Positions 25,567 through 36,256 of a DNA stretch of 64,000 nucleotides are shown here, piece by piece. The number at the start of each line of letters is the position of its first letter. Position 1 is the stretch's first letter. Made by a program: the position numbers and the translations under genes. The stretch is from positions 124,001,706 to 124,065,705 of the forward strand of contig JAUPFV010000004.1 of NCBI GenBank assembly GCA_036936605.1, in the 5' to 3' direction. Source of the DNA: Limnanthes douglasii subsp. nivea. Its lineage: Eukaryota; Streptophyta; Magnoliopsida; Brassicales; Limnanthaceae. Below the pieces are notes generated by a model. That model was given only the letters and a program-made list of their open reading frames with translations. It had not been told where the DNA came from and searched no databases.

Positions 25567-26204
25567 ATAAGCAAACTAACAAGTGTTCCTTTTTTCTATG
25601 TCGTTTATTCAATAGGAAAATCACAAAAGGGTTTTACGTTTTTCCGTGATTTGATAAACGATTCATCGTTTTAAAATACATTGGTTTAAGTATATCTTTG
25701 GTCATTTGATTAATACGCTTTATTTCATATGATATTTTGATTTCAAAACGGATCGTGAAGACTTCTCGATTTTGATAAATTTAGTCGTTTTGAGATTTAA
25801 AACATTTTACATTCACATATCTGGATTGAGAAAATATTACATCATTACATATCTACTTATCAAATTCAAATTGCAAAAACATATATTCTCTTTTGATTTG
25901 ATAATAAAATTATTTATATCTATTGTATCTAGTTTTTATGTTTGAACCAAATAAAAAAATCATTTTAAATTAAATGGGTTCAAAATCAATTTAGTTCTTA
26001 TTAGTTTGTTTAGTTTTATTATTCGGCTACAAATAATATTAGTTGTCTTTTTATTTTTAAATTGTTTTACCATTATTTTTTATTTTTAAGTTAAATTTAA
26101 AAAATTGTAAATTTTAATTGTAGTTATAAAAAATCTAATAATTATCCATAGTTATCGAGCATCAAACTTATTTACTAATAACTATTCAAGGTTTGATAAA
26201 GTAC
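25567..26204. other. AT-rich non-coding DNA
   Basis: No coding homology. Short repeats of cgttttgagat-type words occur; nothing else is readable. Confidence 0.5.
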
Positions 26205-27210
26205 GGATAACCACATGATTTTAAATTAAAAGTACCATTAACCACATGTTACTTCGAAGTATATTTTAATCATTTTTCTCTCTCCATATTTTTGTATATT
26301 TAAATTTTCATATCTTTCAAACTATAGCTCTAAAATAATATCCAAAAATACCATAGGTTTTTTTATCACGAAAAAAACTAGATCAATAAAAAATGTTTTT
26401 TGAATTTTTTATTATTTTTATTGGTTATGTAATTATGTGTAATTAGATTCCGTAATAAATTTGAAAACAAAATGTGTTCCGGTTGTAAAATTATATTTGA
26501 TTAAGTTGCAAAAAAACAATTGTTTTCTAGTTACAGAATTACGTGTAAGTGGGTTTTGAAAAACAATTGTGTTCCAGTTATGGAATTATATATAATTGGG
26601 TTGAGAAACAAATTGTGTTTTAGTTGCGGAATTACGTGTAATTAGGTTGCAAACTAGTTATGGGAATTATGTGTAAATGAGTTGCATAAATAAGAAAAAA
26701 TAGTTACGTAGATAAGATTTTGGTTGCGAAAAAACAATTGTGTCTAGTTATAAAATTACGTACAAAATGAGTTGCGTAAATAAGAAGAAAACAGTTGCGT
26801 AAATAAAACTATGGTTGCAAAATAAGTATGGAAAAATAATTATTTTACAGTTACATAATTACGTGTAATTTTGTTTATAAAATAAAATTATATTTCATTT
26901 GGGTAATTACATGTGAGTTGGTTGCGAAAATGGGAAAAAACAAAAAAACTCAAAAAATATAAACTCATGGATTTCTCTTTGTTTGTCTTTAAAACGTAGA
27001 AATATATGTGTTTTAAGAATTTCTTTTTGAGTTAGGGTTTGAAAATATAGAGTTTTGAAACTTAAAATTAACAAATTATTGAAGTTGTATGTGTTTTGTG
27101 TGTTCAAGGGTATTGTTGGAAGTATTTATGTTACATGTTGTTTTTGGTAAACTTCAAAATCGAGGTGGTTATCTGTAATTTTATTTTTTTTCCATGTGGT
27201 ATCGATAACC
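26205..27210. mobile_element. TIR element A, non-autonomous, subrepeat-filled
   Basis: The left end reads GGATAACCACATG and the right end, read from the other strand, reads GGTTATCGATACCACATGG, giving imperfect terminal inverted repeats about 1 kb apart. The interior is built from about eight diverged copies of a ~57-bp unit with the core AATTACGTGTAATT, then GGTTGCGAAAAACAATTGTG and an AGTTGCGG word. No coding capacity. The right portion is the inverted counterpart of element B. The superfamily is unknown to me; Mutator-like or foldback-type are both possible. Confidence 0.6.
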
Positions 27211-27276
27211 TACCACTTTTTTCGTCTTAAAAAAGAAATATATGTGTTTTTATTATACTTTTTTTACAAGGTAAGC

Positions 27277-28357
27277 TACCGATAACTACCCATAAAAAAT
27301 TCAAAAAAAACTAATAATCACCTAAATTTTGAAGTTTACCAAAAATCACTTGCGACATGAATGCTGCCAACAATACTCATAAACACCAAAATACATACAT
27401 CCTTAACAATTAGTTATTTTTAACCTTTAGAACTTCATATCTTCCAAACCCTAATTCAATTTTTTTTTCCAAAAACACATACATCTCTATTTTTTTAAGA
27501 CGAACAAAACGAATCTATGAGTGATATTTTTGAAGATTGTTCTTCTTCTTAATTTCACAACCAAATTACATGTAATTATATAACTAGAACAATATTATTT
27601 TTTTGCAACCAAATTACATGTAATTCCGGCACTAGAACACGTTTATTTTTTCCATCTTTTTTTTGTAGCCAAAGTTCTATTTTACGCAACTATTTTCTTC
27701 TTATTTACGCAAATTATTTGCACGTAATTCTTCAAGTAGAACACAATTAATTTTTTTCAACCAAACAACGCGTATATACATAAATAGAACACATGTTAAT
27801 TTATTTATTTATTGAAAAAAAAAATCTCAACACAAGTATGCGCATATTTTTGCAAGTAAAAATAGTTAGTTGTTTCACACCCAAGTAACACTTATGTTCA
27901 TGAAAAAAGTTTGTATTTTATTTTTTTTCATAAAAGTAGTCTTATTTAGCAATCAAAGTCTTATTGACACAATTATCTACTTCTTAATTACGCAATATTT
28001 ACACGTAATTACGCAACTAGAACAGAATTATTATTTTGCATCCCACTTCAACATAATTTTGCACTTGAAACATAATTGATTTTTTTGCACTCCAGTTACA
28101 CGTAATTACGTAACTAGAACATGGTTTCTTTTTATAGATTAATTTTGCACTCCAATTAGACCTAATTTCGCAACTAAAAAAATTCAAAATAAAAATAAAA
28201 AAAATATATTTCATGGATTAGTTTTGTTCGTTTAAATTAAATAAAACTAATTGTATTTCAATTTTTTCGAAGCTTTGTTTCATTTATATGAAGTTTAAGA
28301 AAATATGAAAGAACAAAAACAGTTAAAAGATATATTGGTAGTGATTATCGGTACTTT
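27277..28357. mobile_element. TIR element B, inverted relative to element A
   Basis: The left end reads TACCGATAACTACCCATA and the right end, read from the other strand, reads GTACCGATAATCACTACCAA. The interior carries the same subrepeat as element A but in reverse complement (AATTACACGTAATTACGCAA, CTAGAACA, TTTTTGCAACC). The landmark GGTAAACTTCAAAAT at 27146 and its complement ATTTTGAAGTTTACC at 27326 show that the two elements mirror each other about a centre near 27243. Confidence 0.6.
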
Positions 28358-28439
28358 TGTTTTAAAACCAACACATATGTGTTAGTTGTGAAAAACAACC
28401 CATACTTTATTTTTAGTTATAAAAATATATAATAAAATG

Positions 28440-28650
28440 TAAAACACAATGAAATATGTAAATTATGTTATACCAAACACGATAGACTTGTTTCAGCTCA
28501 TATAACGCTTAATGAAGCCTCAAAACTTATTATAGTTTTTGTTATTCTATCAGATTGTTCAATATAAATTTCTTCCATTTAAAAATTTGAGATGAAAGTT
28601 GACTTTGCATGAAGTTGACAGTTAATATATTACCCAATTGTATTAAGTTC
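28440..28650 (-). pseudogene. Copia RT scrap
   Basis: Minus-strand frames read QLHAKSTFISNF, MEEIYIEQSDR and then ALYELKQVYRVW, equivalent to the MDVKSAFLNG, EEVYIEQP and KALYGLKQAPRAWY blocks of copia RT. Only about 200 bp is readable. More decayed copia sequence may extend rightward, but I cannot confirm it. Confidence 0.65.
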
Positions 28651-30246
28651 CAACAACGATAAAATATTTACAGTGTTAAGTTTTTTGTATGTAAAGTTTT
28701 TTATTTCTAGCTGAAAGTAGAATTTAATTATATATATATTGTCCTTAAACATACTACCATATTAATTAACTTTTATTGTGAATATCCATTTGACATTGAT
28801 CGTTGTTTTTTATTATGACAAAAGAATAAGTTTTGAGTTTCATTATTAAGAATCACTTATATTTCAGTTTTCATAACAACTCTTAATGTTTTATCCAATA
28901 TTACTTCAAGATTTTTTTTTCTCTAAAATACAAAACTAATATATATATATATATATATATATAAATTTCAATCTTTATATTTTTCATCAAACTTTATTTT
29001 AGCTTGATATGAAACTAATACTTTCTACTAAAGCCCTTAACATTGCATCTCTAAGTTTTCTCAAAGTGGATACATCTCTAAGTTTTCTTCAAGTGTACAC
29101 TTCAAAAGTTGATCTCGTATCACTCTAGTTGAACTTATGATCAATAGAAACAAATATTAGTATTTAGTGTTTTTGCCCAAAACATTTTTGAAAAATTAGT
29201 TTCTACCACACATTGTTTGACATTCTAACTATTATTCTACCATTCTATTTTCCAGCAATATGATTATTTTATAGTCGATGGATAATGGATTGTTATTAAA
29301 AAATTCAAGATTTAATAGGTTTGGATTTCTTGTATTTATCACTTTTAATTTTCTTTCAACAATTTCTACAATGCATTTGAACTATAAGATATCATGTGTC
29401 CAGTACATATTATTATGTATCTAAAGTTATGGGAGAACCTTAAAAATTATTATCATCATTGTTTTCATCCATATTGTTCAAATTATTTAAGTATTCTATA
29501 ATTTTTGTGCAACCAGACCAACCTACCACAGTTCAATACTTCAAATGATTTTTTTTTGAAACATTTCTCTTCCAAATGATTTTTCTTACCTGTAAAACTT
29601 ATATTTATGAAATGAATATTTAAAATATAAATTCTGAAATTAACAAGTCTAATCTCCAAAATATTTTCAATAGAATTTGTCTATTGTATGCTATTAAACT
29701 TATATTTAAGGCTCTTATTGGTGTGGTAACTAAAATTGTATATATGTTACCTTCTTTCAAAGTTTGTATGAAGATAATCAAACATACATGCAACAACATA
29801 ATCAATTGATCAATAGTCTTACATATGAAGTTATCACCATGTATAAGGATGTAATTCACAATATATATAATTCTACAATAATATGTAACAATATGATCTT
29901 ATTCTTTTATTCTCCCCATTTAAATTTATTATTTCGAGATTTGTAGTTTGATGGCTCTAACTTAAGATTTTCTTTTAAATTCATCAATTTTTAAATTTGT
30001 TTTAGCACTCGTCTTACTATAATTAGAGGCAAGATATTGGGGCTACGCATATAAAAATTGTCTACGTTGTAATATTATCTATATCTTCATTACTATTCAG
30101 AACTAAAATATCAATTCACCAATAAATTTGAGGCTCTACAATTGAGGCTTAAATAATAAAATTTATACTTGTTATACCTTTAGTTAACTAAATTTCATCA
30201 ATCGTCACTTTTTACTCAATTGTTTACATAAATTCAATTGCTAAAT
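28651..30246. other. No recognisable gene
   Basis: AT-rich DNA with short TA tracts (for example 28939-28962). Open frames at 29620-29946 have no recognisable homology. Part of this may be old copia DNA continuing from 28.65 kb. Confidence 0.45.
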
Positions 30247-30254
30247 ATAGCAAC
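30247..30254. repeat. 8-bp target site duplication, left copy
   Basis: ATAGCAAC, matching exactly the 8 bp at 32292-32299 on the other side of the hAT element. Confidence 0.85.
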
Positions 30255-32291
30255 CAGGGGCGGATCCAGGATTAGAATTCAGGGTGTGCCAAAAATATCA
30301 TTGAACTAAAAAAAGTCTGAGTAATATATAGTCCAAATACATTAATATACGATTACAACTAAAAATGAAAATCTATTTCTAGTCTAAACGTAATTGCATT
30401 CTTCTTTTACTCATGCCTTGAAAGCGCTTGATAATATCTCGATCATCGATTGTAGCAAACACTTCTTTCTCCAAAAATGTTACTAAGCTATCATTAAGCC
30501 ATGGATTGGACATTCGGTTTCTCAACTCATTCTTCACATATTTCATACTAGAAAATACTCGCTCAACACTTGCGGTGGCCACCGGTAATGACAAAGCTAG
30601 CTTTAAAAGCTTGTACACAAATCCAAACGTTTTGTGCTTTTTTGTACGCACAAGAGTCCTACATAGATCCGAGATACTCTTCAAATCGGAAAAATTATCG
30701 TCCATCTTCACACACTCAATATAAGTCTCAAGTTGGCTAGACAACTCTTTATCACTAACATCCACAAAGTCATTTGGGTATAATCTTGCCAACCTCACAA
30801 GTGAGTTAGTGTCAAAACCTTGAAATGAAGAACAAGGATTAAAACATGCCACACAATTCAACAACTCAACATTTTCGGGTGTAGATCGATCATTCAACTC
30901 TTGCATTACACAATCTATGACATGTAAAAAACAATCATTCTTGAAATGATTGTGATTTGTCAAAAACGTAGCAAGTCTTTTAGATTTATTACCTTGCACA
31001 TACCTTGACTCCATGTCGGGCACATTAACTTTAAGATTACCACAAGAACCCACAACTTTTTCATAAAAATGGTTCCCATCCACTATCTCTCATTTGTTGA
31101 AGCCTTTTCTTACTTACTTGAACAAGTTGCATAGCGGTCACAATATCTTGATCCCCTTTTTGTAATGCTTGAGACAAATCATTTGTCAACGACAAAACCT
31201 CAACCATTAAGTGCAACATAAAAACAAAACCAAAAGTTTGCATAACAAATAACAAACTTTTTGGTTCACCCTTTGAATATCTATCACTTTTCAAATCTTC
31301 AAGCACTTCAATAATGGGAGTAAACAAATCAACCAACCTACTAAGAGTCCGAAAGTGCGATCCCCATCGTGTATAACCCACTCTTGCAATAGACAACTCT
31401 TGGTTCAAACCGGTACCTGTTTCCACCAACTCATTCTCAATTAGATTAGCAAAATGAGCAACTTGTTTTTTACGAAGCAAAGCTTGCCGTTTGTTAGAAG
31501 ACCTTAGAAAACTCACAATACGTGACACCTCAAGAAAAAACCAATCAACATCTTCATGCTTCCGAGCCATCGAAACAAGAGCCAATTGAAGTTGATGAGC
31601 AAAACAATGTACATAGTAGGCTTGTGGATTTTCCTTTTGAATCAAAGTCTTCAAACCACCAAATTGATCTTTCATATTACTTGCCCCATCATATCCTTGA
31701 CCTCGAATTTTAGAAACACACAATCCAAGTCTTAACAACAAATTTTCAAGAGCATCTTTAAGCGCTATTGCACTAGTATCTTCAACATGAAAAATCCCAA
31801 TAAACCTCTCAACAACAAATCCTTTATCATTGACAAAACGTACAACTACTGCCATTTGTTCTTTACCAGAGCAATCATCGGATTCATCAACTAGAACACA
31901 AAAGAAACCATCTCCAATTTCTCCAACTATCTTTGTAAGAGTTTCCACCACACATGCATTTACAAGTTCTTTTTGAATAACGGGACAAGTTATCTTACAA
32001 CTATATTTAGGGTTTAGTTGGGGAAATAAGGAAGGAAAAGAAATAAATAAATAAAAAGGAAAAAAAATTAAGAAAAAAAATAAAAAAAAAATAAAAGATT
32101 TTTTATATTTGTGTAGATTTAGGGTTTAGTTGGGGGTAGATTTAGGGTTTAGTTGGGGGCAAAATAAGAAAGGAAAAAAAAGAACAATCTAGGGTGGTCC
32201 AAGGCTTGAACACTTAACCTCAAGGTTAAAATCTGAAGACTCTGAATTTAGGGTGGTCCATGGCATACATGGCCACCCCCTAGATCCGTCC
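30255..32291 (-). mobile_element. hAT transposon relic with exact 8-bp target duplication
   Basis: The left end is CAGGGGCGGATCCAGG, a typical plant hAT terminus. The right end, read inward on the minus strand, is GGACGGATCTAGGGGG, an imperfect match that appears to have lost about three terminal bases. The 8-bp duplication ATAGCAAC flanks the element, as expected for hAT. At about 2.0 kb it is shorter than autonomous relatives. The transposase N-terminus is missing and its place is taken by low-complexity A-rich DNA and repeats of TTTAGGGTTTAGTTGGGG (32007-32165). Confidence 0.85.
30379..32005 (-). pseudogene. hAT transposase (ZMYM1-like, DUF4371/dimerisation), frameshifted
   Basis: Two overlapping minus-strand frames encode the C-terminal two thirds of a hAT transposase related to plant 'zinc finger MYM-type 1-like' proteins. 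The upstream frame starts with VIQKELVNAC and contains CVLVDESDDCSG and GQGYDGASNM, the first two catalytic Asp blocks, then HCFAHQLQLAL and TRWGSHFRTL. The downstream frame ends with LPVATASVERVFSSMKYVKN and the hAT dimerisation region. A single one-base shift in a T/A-rich run at about 31063-31083 joins the frames; otherwise the reading is clean. The TTF zinc finger and the first part of DUF4371 are absent. No ATG opens the upstream frame in the expected place. The protein is non-functional but decay is modest. Confidence 0.85.
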
Positions 32292-32299
32292 ATAGCAAC
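32292..32299. repeat. 8-bp target site duplication, right copy
   Basis: ATAGCAAC, identical to 30247-30254. Confidence 0.85.
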
Positions 32300-34984
32300 A
32301 CATCACAATTTTCTAATAATTATAATTTTATTTCATAATATAAAATATTGCATGATTTTTAAGTTCAAATAACTAAAAAGTAAGAATTACAATATTGGGT
32401 GATAATAAAAAAATTAAACAATTTTATAGACATAACTTCAAACTCTAATACCGACTTAAATCTTAAAAACTATAAAAAGGTAAAAGATGAATTCAAGTCA
32501 TATTAAACTTGAATTGACCCACTTATATTAATAGATTATATGTTTAAACAAACATAAAAACAAGAGTTATAAAGACATAAGACTTAACTAATATTTTATC
32601 AAATCAGAGAGAATTGGTAAAAATCTAATAAATGGAATTTAAATGAGAATAAAATCTCAGTAATAAAATTTGTAAATTTTTGTTGAATATCCATATCAGA
32701 TAAAACCATTTGGGATTTATTTTTAATTAATTGACAATCAAATCTATATTTTTTGTGTAAAAAATATTAGATCTGTGGTTATGTAGGATTGTTAGTGGTG
32801 TGGATTATTTATTACCGAATCATATTTTTGGAAAGAGTCATAGGAATTTAATATTTAGACTGAGATGTAGAGAGATGAATGAGGTGTGTACTAGCAGTAA
32901 ATTTTTTATCACCCTCGTAAATGAAAGTAGTTGGGGTAATTATACTTGTTTACTGACTTGTGGGCCTTCTGGGTCGGATCATGGGCTTGGGTCAAGTTTA
33001 AAAGTCTATAATCCTAAGATAGGAAATGACTAGCAACCAGCTGAGTCACGGTCCATTTGGTTGTACTGTTCGGTGGAGTATAGTACTAGACATCCCTTCG
33101 GATATATACAATAGTCAGTGTCAAAGAAATTTGACCTTATTAGTTACCAATCTAGTCTGATCTGTGTTTGGAATATTTCGAGTTTGGACCGGTAAGCTAT
33201 CCGGCAGACCACACTGTTAAGCAAGTTAGATTCATATTTCAGACCGCATCTGTTTGATAGCTAACCAATTTGATCGGTTTGGTTGAACCGGTTATACTAT
33301 AATTTCATCTATGTAATTACAACAAATTATAAACCACTAAACTAAAGCAAAACTTCAAAACCTAAAAATTATAAAATACTAAATTTTCATTCCTAATAAA
33401 CATAAACAAAGACTTATGGAGTTCAAATTCATTTTTAATATTGTATTTTCATTTCAAAATTGATTTATGTAATTATAATAAATTACAAAGCATTGAACCA
33501 AACAACACTTATACTTCAAAATGCACAAATTTCCTTCTATCATCAAACTTTAACCCTAATACTAATCCTAATTTAGTTAAGAGGTGATAAATTTAGTCAA
33601 AACTTTTATCTCTTAAAAAATAGTATGTTTAGCCAGCTCATTGGACAATATCAATCTCACAGCAGTATGGATCTCCTCAATGTAACCATTGGTATTTTCT
33701 TTGATACCATAGTTTCTCAATCAACATATTTTCTTATTTCAATATATATTTCTATAAATAAGAGTGAATAACATAAACTAACCAAGTGTATTTACTATTA
33801 TAAGACCTTCTAGTGTAAAATTTAGATAGTAATGTATGTTAAGCACAAATCAAATTCTTTATATGTTAAAGAAAAACATAAATCGAGGTCTTAATGGTTT
33901 GAATCGATAATCAAGTCATGCTCAAAACTTGGCTGATGGACTGTCCGATAGCACTATTGGTTCGGTCACAGACGGATCTTAACGGATCGGTCACAAGCGG
34001 GATATCGGGTCCAATAGCTCAATATCAGCCACATCGGTATGTAGATAATAAACTTGTTTTAATAAAAGACTAATGTTACAAAAGATATATAAATATAAAG
34101 ATCTTGAGAAAAAAGATAAGGGAACGATAACTATAGCCTCCCAAGCTTATTGGTTGGTTTATTGAGAGGATAATTAACGTGAATGCGCATCTAAAAATCA
34201 GCTACCACGACACTCTTACTGATCTCATGGAGAATGATATGATACATTCTATTTTTTTTGTGGTTAATATTTCATTTAATCATTTAACATTTCATTGAAT
34301 CATGCAAGTTGTATTTTATTCGTATGTGAACGTGCGAGTTCACTTTTTGATCCAAGAGGTCTGTATATTTGACTATCTCATTCGATTTATGAACACCGTT
34401 GAATGATACAAACCGATTCAGGATAACCCAACTACTTTTTAACAACTAAGACTTAGGCTGGAGAATGGATACCACATACACTACAGTTACAGAAAAAACA
34501 TTTGTCCGGGTGAAATCTACATCTGATTTCAGAGAATTATAAATCTAAAAATCTTGTGTACACTGATTTAGGTGATTGATGATGGCGAAGCGCTATAGAA
34601 GATTCATAAAAGAGTTATTATTAGACCTTTTGACGATACTGTTGAAAATAAGATGGTTTTTATTTATCGGGGAATGAAGATCACGTCTCCTTTGATTGAT
34701 CTTACTATTGTTTTTGTTTGCGTAGTTTTTTTTGTATCAGATGTCCTGTATCGGCGTTCTTCATTGTTAATTTTGGATGAGGTTTGTCGGATGTTATGTG
34801 GTTTTGTATTATATGTTTGTATCAAATGTTTTAGAATTATGATTACTTGTTTTGTTGATGTTTTAGAATCTAATGTTACTTGTAGCTTTTAAATGTCCTC
34901 ATGTTTACGCTAGTACTTTCATGATTAACTTAATTTTTTGTCATACTTAGAAAATGATCATTGTTGTCTTTAGTTTACTGTCTT
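32300..34984. other. No recognisable gene
   Basis: AT-rich with a less AT-rich patch at 32.8-33.3 kb and repeated ACCGGTT/GGTTCGGTC words at 33.2-34.0 kb. The frames at 32800-33033 and 34653-34892 are not recognisable. Confidence 0.5.
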
Positions 34985-35640
34985 TTCAGCCGTTGTAATG
35001 GTAATATATACCTGATATACTGCAAGTGCAGCGCTGTGTTAGCAATAGATTTGGTATACACAGTAAGTGTAAAACGCACTGGCAGTGTAGTGTCTCCATA
35101 CTACCAATATGAGTTAACTTGCAGTATAAGCTACTTAACTTGTACAACAAGATAACATTCTAAGTTTATGGTCATTTTTTAGCGTTGCACTTGCATTATG
35201 AACCATATATATCATTAGTGTAGTTAATACACACTGACAATGTAAAATGTATTGGTAGGGCAATGTCATCATACCGTCAATATGAATTGAGTTGCACTAT
35301 AAGTTAATTAACTATTAATTCAAGATAAAAACGTAAATGTCTTATCATTATTGAGTCGTCACACTAGCAGTATGAACCTGATAAATTGTTAGTGCAGTTG
35401 ATACGCATTGCTAGTGTAAAATGCACTAGTAGTGCAATGTCTCAATTATAAGTTAACTTGAGTATAAACTACTTAACTTGTAAAACAAAATAACAACAAC
35501 GACGAACAATATGATCCTTTTATACTGCTAGTGTATTTTTATGTTGCAGTGCAGCTGGTTTTGTACTGCAATACAATTGGTACATATTGTGAGTGCATAT
35601 TTAAGTGTCATTGATATATACTACTAGTTCATATATCTAT
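34985..35640. repeat. Tandem array of ~173-bp monomers, about 3.7 copies
   Basis: Landmark AGTGTAAAACGCACTGG recurs at about 35066, 35239 (diverged) and 35413, giving spacings of 173 and 174 bp. A second landmark (AGTATAAGCTACTTAACTTG) recurs with spacings of 173 and about 165 bp, the shorter one explained by a small deletion. The monomers are rich in ACTGCNAGTGCA-type short palindromes. A fourth, partial and more diverged copy starts near 35520. Monomer length is in the usual range for plant satellites. Confidence 0.75.
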
Positions 35641-36080
35641 ACATCGGTAGTGACATACGAGTATCCAATCTATACCCCAACCATTAGATACCTAATATTC
35701 TAATATTAAAATTAATATATATTATAAGTAAATTAATTTTAAAATTATATTATAATGTGGTTCATTTAATTTTTTTAAATGTTTGTGAATTATGTATTTA
35801 TAATTTTGTTTCCAATAATTTTATCGATATTCATATTTATTAGATTTATATTATTTTGAATTAGTTTATAATATAACAGATTTAAAGATTTAAATTAAAA
35901 AAAAAGAGTTTTACTTACAAATTTATATATTTTAAATGATAGATAGAATTTCAAAAAAATTAAGTAAATATAATATTTCAAATAACAAATACATAAAATT
36001 TTCATTTAATTGTTATAATTATTATTATATTTTAGAATTTATATTCGGTATTTTATTAGTATTTTAAACATTAATTTTGG
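35641..36080. other. AT-rich non-coding DNA
   Basis: Very AT-rich sequence with no readable feature. Confidence 0.6.
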
Positions 36081-36256
36081 TTTTTTTTCGCATCATAGAT
36101 AATTAATTTATACGCGATAGCCTGCAAACCAACGCCAGAAGGTAAACCACACAAGGTGACAGGCTCAGCCGAGAAAGCGTATGCAGAGGGATTCGAACTC
36201 ATGACCTTTTGGTTATAGGAATGCCATGCTCAACCAACTCGGCTACCACTTGGGGG
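36081..36256 (-). mobile_element. tRNA-derived SINE
   Basis: On the minus strand a tRNA-like head contains a box A (TGGTAGCCGAGTTGG at 36234-36248) and a box B (GAGTTCGAATCCC at 36188-36200), spaced as in a polymerase III internal promoter. About 100 bp of unrelated body follow, then an A8 tail (plus-strand T8 at 36081-36088). No CCA-compatible acceptor stem closes the head, so this is a SINE rather than a tRNA gene. I could not find a convincing target duplication. Confidence 0.75.

Noticed and set aside
32007..32165. Interstitial telomere (TTTAGGG repeats)
   Set aside because: Only isolated TTTAGGGTTTAG words separated by TTGGGG; no continuous telomeric array.
36181..36256. Functional tRNA gene on the minus strand
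   Set aside because: Box A and box B are present, but the acceptor stem does not pair and the unit continues into a 100-bp body with an A-tail, so it is a SINE.
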